From Arthrobacter sp. NicSoilB4 (lineage in GTDB: Bacteria; Actinomycetota; Actinomycetes; Actinomycetales; Micrococcaceae), in NCBI RefSeq assembly GCF_019977335.1, contig NZ_AP024653.1:1054001-1118000 (forward strand): a stretch of DNA of 64,000 bases, in the 5' to 3' direction. A program made the translations under genes and the position numbers. Below the pieces are notes generated by a model. It was not told where the DNA came from and ran no database searches. It saw nothing but the letters and a program-made list of their open reading frames with translations. Below are positions 60,198 to 64,000 of the stretch, in pieces (the stretch's first letter is position 1; every line of letters begins with the position of its first letter).

Positions 60198-61160
60198 ATG
60201 AACGCAGTGAGAGGGCGCTTTGCCGCGAGGACTGTCCGGGTCAAGGCTCCCGGCAAAGTTAACGTCTCACTGGATGTGGGCCCCCTGCGGCCGGACGGCT
60301 ATCACTCGGTGGCCAGCGTCTACCTCGCCGTCTCCCTCTACGAAGAGGTCGCCGCCACGAGCACGGACACGGGCGAAATAACGGTCGGCATCAGCCCGGC
60401 AAGCACCCTTGACCTCGACGGCGTCGACATTCCCCTTGACGAGCGCAACCTGGCCTACAAGGCCGCCGCCATCATGACCGACGTCTCCGAGCACTCCACC
60501 GGTGTGCACCTCGAAATTACGAAGCGGGTCCCCGTCGCCGGCGGCATGGGAGGCGGCTCAGCCGACGCGGCAGCCACGTTGCTCGCCTGTGACGCGCTCT
60601 GGAACAGCGGGCTTTCCCGCGACGAACTCGCCCACCTGGCCGCGGAACTGGGCGCCGACGTGCCGTTCTCCCTGCTCGGCGGAACGGCCGTCGGGCTGGG
60701 CCTGGGCGACGAGCTCTCGCCTGCCCTCGTCAAGGCCCAGACCGACTGGGTCCTGGTGACCGCTGACTTCGGCCTGCCAACCCCGGAGGTCTACCGGACC
60801 CTGGACAGGCTGCGAGCGGCCGAAGGGACGCTGGCCGACGAGCCCACCGGCGTGGACCCGATGATCCTCCAGGCCCTCCGCAGCGGCGACGCCGACGCCC
60901 TGAGCCGGGTGCTGGTCAACGATCTCCAGCGCGCCTCCATCGAGCTGGCGCCCGGCCTCCGGGACACCCTCGGGCTCGGTGAATCCCTGGGGGCGATCGC
61001 TGGAATTGTCTCCGGTTCCGGACCGACGGTCGCGCTGCTGGCACACAGCCCCGGGGCGGCTGAGGGGCTGGCCGACGACCTCCGGCACCACGGCCTAGAC
61101 GCCATGGCGGTGCACGGTCCGGTTCACGGGGCACGCATCATCTCCGATACGCTCCTTTAA
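60198..61160 (+). CDS. ispE: 4-(cytidine 5'-diphospho)-2-C-methyl-D-erythritol kinase
   Basis: GHMP kinase phosphorylating CDP-ME in the MEP pathway of isoprenoid synthesis. The 320-residue protein has the start VKAPGKVNVSLDVGPLRPDGYH (conserved Lys/Asp-like residues; 20 or fewer shown as APGKVNVSLDVG), the ATP motif PVAGGMGGGSADAAATL (about 113-129), ADVPFSLLGGTAVGLG and a C-terminal SGSGPTVALL. Isopentenyl products could feed the Z-isoprenyl synthase at 13 kb. ATG at 60198, 81 bp after rsmA. Confidence 0.94.
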   Translation: MNAVRGRFAARTVRVKAPGKVNVSLDVGPLRPDGYHSVASVYLAVSLYEEVAATSTDTGEITVGISPASTLDLDGVDIPLDERNLAYKAAAIMTDVSEHSTGVHLEITKRVPVAGGMGGGSADAAATLLACDALWNSGLSRDELAHLAAELGADVPFSLLGGTAVGLGLGDELSPALVKAQTDWVLVTADFGLPTPEVYRTLDRLRAAEGTLADEPTGVDPMILQALRSGDADALSRVLVNDLQRASIELAPGLRDTLGLGESLGAIAGIVSGSGPTVALLAHSPGAAEGLADDLRHHGLDAMAVHGPVHGARIISDTLL

Positions 61161-61266
61161 TACGTTTGTCGTCATCCGCACGACGTATTTGCCTCGGGCC
61201 GATCCGGCCTGACCAACTTTTGCTCAATATTTCGCTTGTCATTTTTCTCTAGGAAAGCAGTTCCCA

Positions 61267-63096
<1,830 letters not shown>

Positions 63097-63140
63097 GCTG
63101 TCCAGTCTTCGCCGGTTGGCCGGCTTGGGTGCCGGAGCCG

Positions 63141-63228
63141 GCCCTTCCTCGTCGCTTAGACACGACGCAAAGGGGACGCTCCGGTCGCTGGGCGACCTCC
63201 GCGTCCCGATGCGCCGCGATGCGCTCCT
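63141..63228 (+). repeat. Dispersed hairpin repeat, copy B
   Basis: Same blocks and order as copy A at 15.6 kb: CGTCGCTTAGACACG, CGGTCGCTGGGCGACCT and GCCGCGATGCGCTCCT. It lies 45 bp after the ABC-F stop in a 456-bp gap that contains no gene. With the inverted copy C it forms a larger inverted repeat. Confidence 0.72.
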
Positions 63229-63366
63229 TTCGGAAGGACCGCCTCCGGCGAGCACCGTCACCTCATAGTTGTGGCACAGTTCGCAAACGGAACCTTCGGC
63301 AATTGCGCTTGTTGGCGTCCCCCGAACGGACCTCTCGGCAATAGCGGTGCGGGAGGTCTTCGCGCA

Positions 63367-63505
63367 GTCGCGCATCGCGGCGCGTCGGGCTCCGAAGGTC
63401 GCCCAGCGACCGCAGGGGCCCTTTTGCGCCGTAAGCGTTGTCCCGCGGGCCCCGACGCGAGCTTGCGAGTGTTGGGAAGGGACTTACGCGCTAAGCGACG
63501 GCAAA
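63367..63505 (-). repeat. Dispersed hairpin repeat, inverted copy C
   Basis: Read on the minus strand it has CGTCGCTTAG, CGGTCGCTGGGCGACCT and CGCCGCGATGCGC in the same order as copies A and B, but with about 60 bp more between the first and second block. It lies 47 bp before the tetR stop. The region between B and C (63229-63366) has no gene. Confidence 0.68.
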
Positions 63506-63552
63506 GGACTCCTGCGCCGCGAAGGTGACCAGATGGGGACGTGCGGCCCGGT

Positions 63553-64000
63553 TCAGTCGTCGCTGCGGAGTCCGGGGTCTTTTTGCAGGCCGGTGAGGCC
63601 GTTCCAGGCGAGGTTCACCAGGTGCGCGGCTACTTCGCGTTTGTCCGGGGTCCGGCTGTCCTGCCACCACTGGCCCGTCATGGCCACCATTCCCACCAGC
63701 ATCTGCGCGTACATGGCCCCGTCGGCCGACGTAAAGCCGCGGCGGGCGAACTCGTCGGCCAGGATGTACTCCACGCGCGCCGTGACGTGCGAGAGCAGGG
63801 TGGAGAACGCCCCCTCGGGCTGGGTCGGCGGGGCGTCGCGCATGAGGATGCGGAAACCTTCGGTGCGGTCCTCGATGTAGCTCAGCAGCGCCAGGGCGGC
63901 CCGCTCGACCAGGACGCGGGGTTTGGCTTCCTCGGACAGCGCGTCGGTGATGGAGCCCAGCAGGATCCGGAACTCATATTCGACGACCTGGGTGTACAGG
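63553..64000 (-). CDS. TetR/AcrR family regulator, C-terminal part
   Basis: The last 148 residues of a minus-strand gene that runs off the right edge. Helical pattern VEYEFRILLGSITDAL, LVERAALALLSYIEDRTEG, FRILMRDAPP and HVTARVEYILADEFARRGF match the ligand-binding domain of TetR regulators with a C-terminal YsiA/AcrR-like domain (FRILMRDAPP and GAMYAQMLVGMVAMTGQWW). The helix-turn-helix is outside the window, so target and ligand are unknown. Ends in LRSDD. It converges with the ABC-F gene across the repeat-bearing gap. Confidence 0.83.
   Translation of the reverse strand, partial: LYTQVVEYEFRILLGSITDALSEEAKPRVLVERAALALLSYIEDRTEGFRILMRDAPPTQPEGAFSTLLSHVTARVEYILADEFARRGFTSADGAMYAQMLVGMVAMTGQWWQDSRTPDKREVAAHLVNLAWNGLTGLQKDPGLRSDD

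Overview
The window is a GC-rich, gene-dense chromosomal segment from an actinobacterium, most likely Arthrobacter/Pseudarthrobacter or a close relative in the Micrococcaceae. Evidence: mycothiol conjugate amidase (mycothiol is actinobacterial), a WhiB regulator, a resuscitation-promoting factor, an actinobacterial POMT-type mannosyltransferase, the families DUF3499, DUF4307, DUF4245, DUF5719, TIGR03089 and TIGR01906, and frequent GTG starts. No rRNA, tRNA, CRISPR, insertion sequence or prophage was found. Almost all of it is core genome; the unexplained material is in the intergenic repeats.

Layout. 0-6 kb: edge of a thiolase, galactokinase divergent from an aldose 1-epimerase, an AI-2E family transporter, threonine ammonia-lyase and a rhomboid protease. 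5.8-24.5 kb: a block whose order recalls Mycobacterium tuberculosis Rv1080c-Rv1100 (greA, DUF4307, mca, small membrane protein, thioredoxin-domain protein, hemolysin III, Z-isoprenyl diphosphate synthase, phoH2, fumC, DUF4245, glpX). Inserted in it are a hydrolase, a HAD phosphatase, an acetyltransferase, an unknown gene, a prepilin peptidase, a Nudix hydrolase, a VWA protein and a carbonic anhydrase. galE follows. 24.55-25.14 kb: a non-coding array of four long repeats between convergent genes. 25.2-41.5 kb: an envelope and purine block recalling Rv3248c-Rv3277 (FemAB-like, manA, LCP, purE, purK on the minus strand; gtrA; TIGR03089; whiB, GT2 membrane glycosyltransferase, DUF5719, metallopeptidase, DUF3499, Trm112, ahcY). 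41.7-48.3 kb: L,D-transpeptidase, TIGR01906 membrane protein, long-chain acyl-CoA synthetase and protein mannosyltransferase. 48.4-63.1 kb: a block recalling Rv1002c-Rv1011 (pmt, rsmI, tatD, rpf, rsmA, ispE), interrupted by succinate-semialdehyde dehydrogenase and a MoxR/DUF58/transglutaminase operon, and ending in an ABC-F ATPase. The right edge holds a truncated TetR-type regulator.

How the genes work together. Central carbon is represented by fumC, glpX, Leloir-type galactose genes (galK, galM, galE), manA and gabD. Envelope biogenesis dominates the middle: ManA and the protein mannosyltransferase for mannosylation, LCP ligase, FemAB bridge enzyme, GtrA, the GT2/DUF5719 pair, L,D-transpeptidase and Rpf for peptidoglycan, and Z-isoprenyl diphosphate synthase and IspE for isoprenoid supply. 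ahcY, rsmA, rsmI and Trm112 are linked by methylation.

Most noteworthy: (1) the 24.56-25.14 kb array built from RCATGYCC palindromes; (2) a dispersed hairpin repeat present three times (15.6 kb, 63.15 kb and inverted at 63.4 kb); (3) a small ORF with a strong Shine-Dalgarno and competing hairpins in front of phoH; (4) a 14-bp perfect palindrome over the whiB -10; (5) a GT2 gene whose family N-terminus seems to need an ATT start overlapping the whiB stop.
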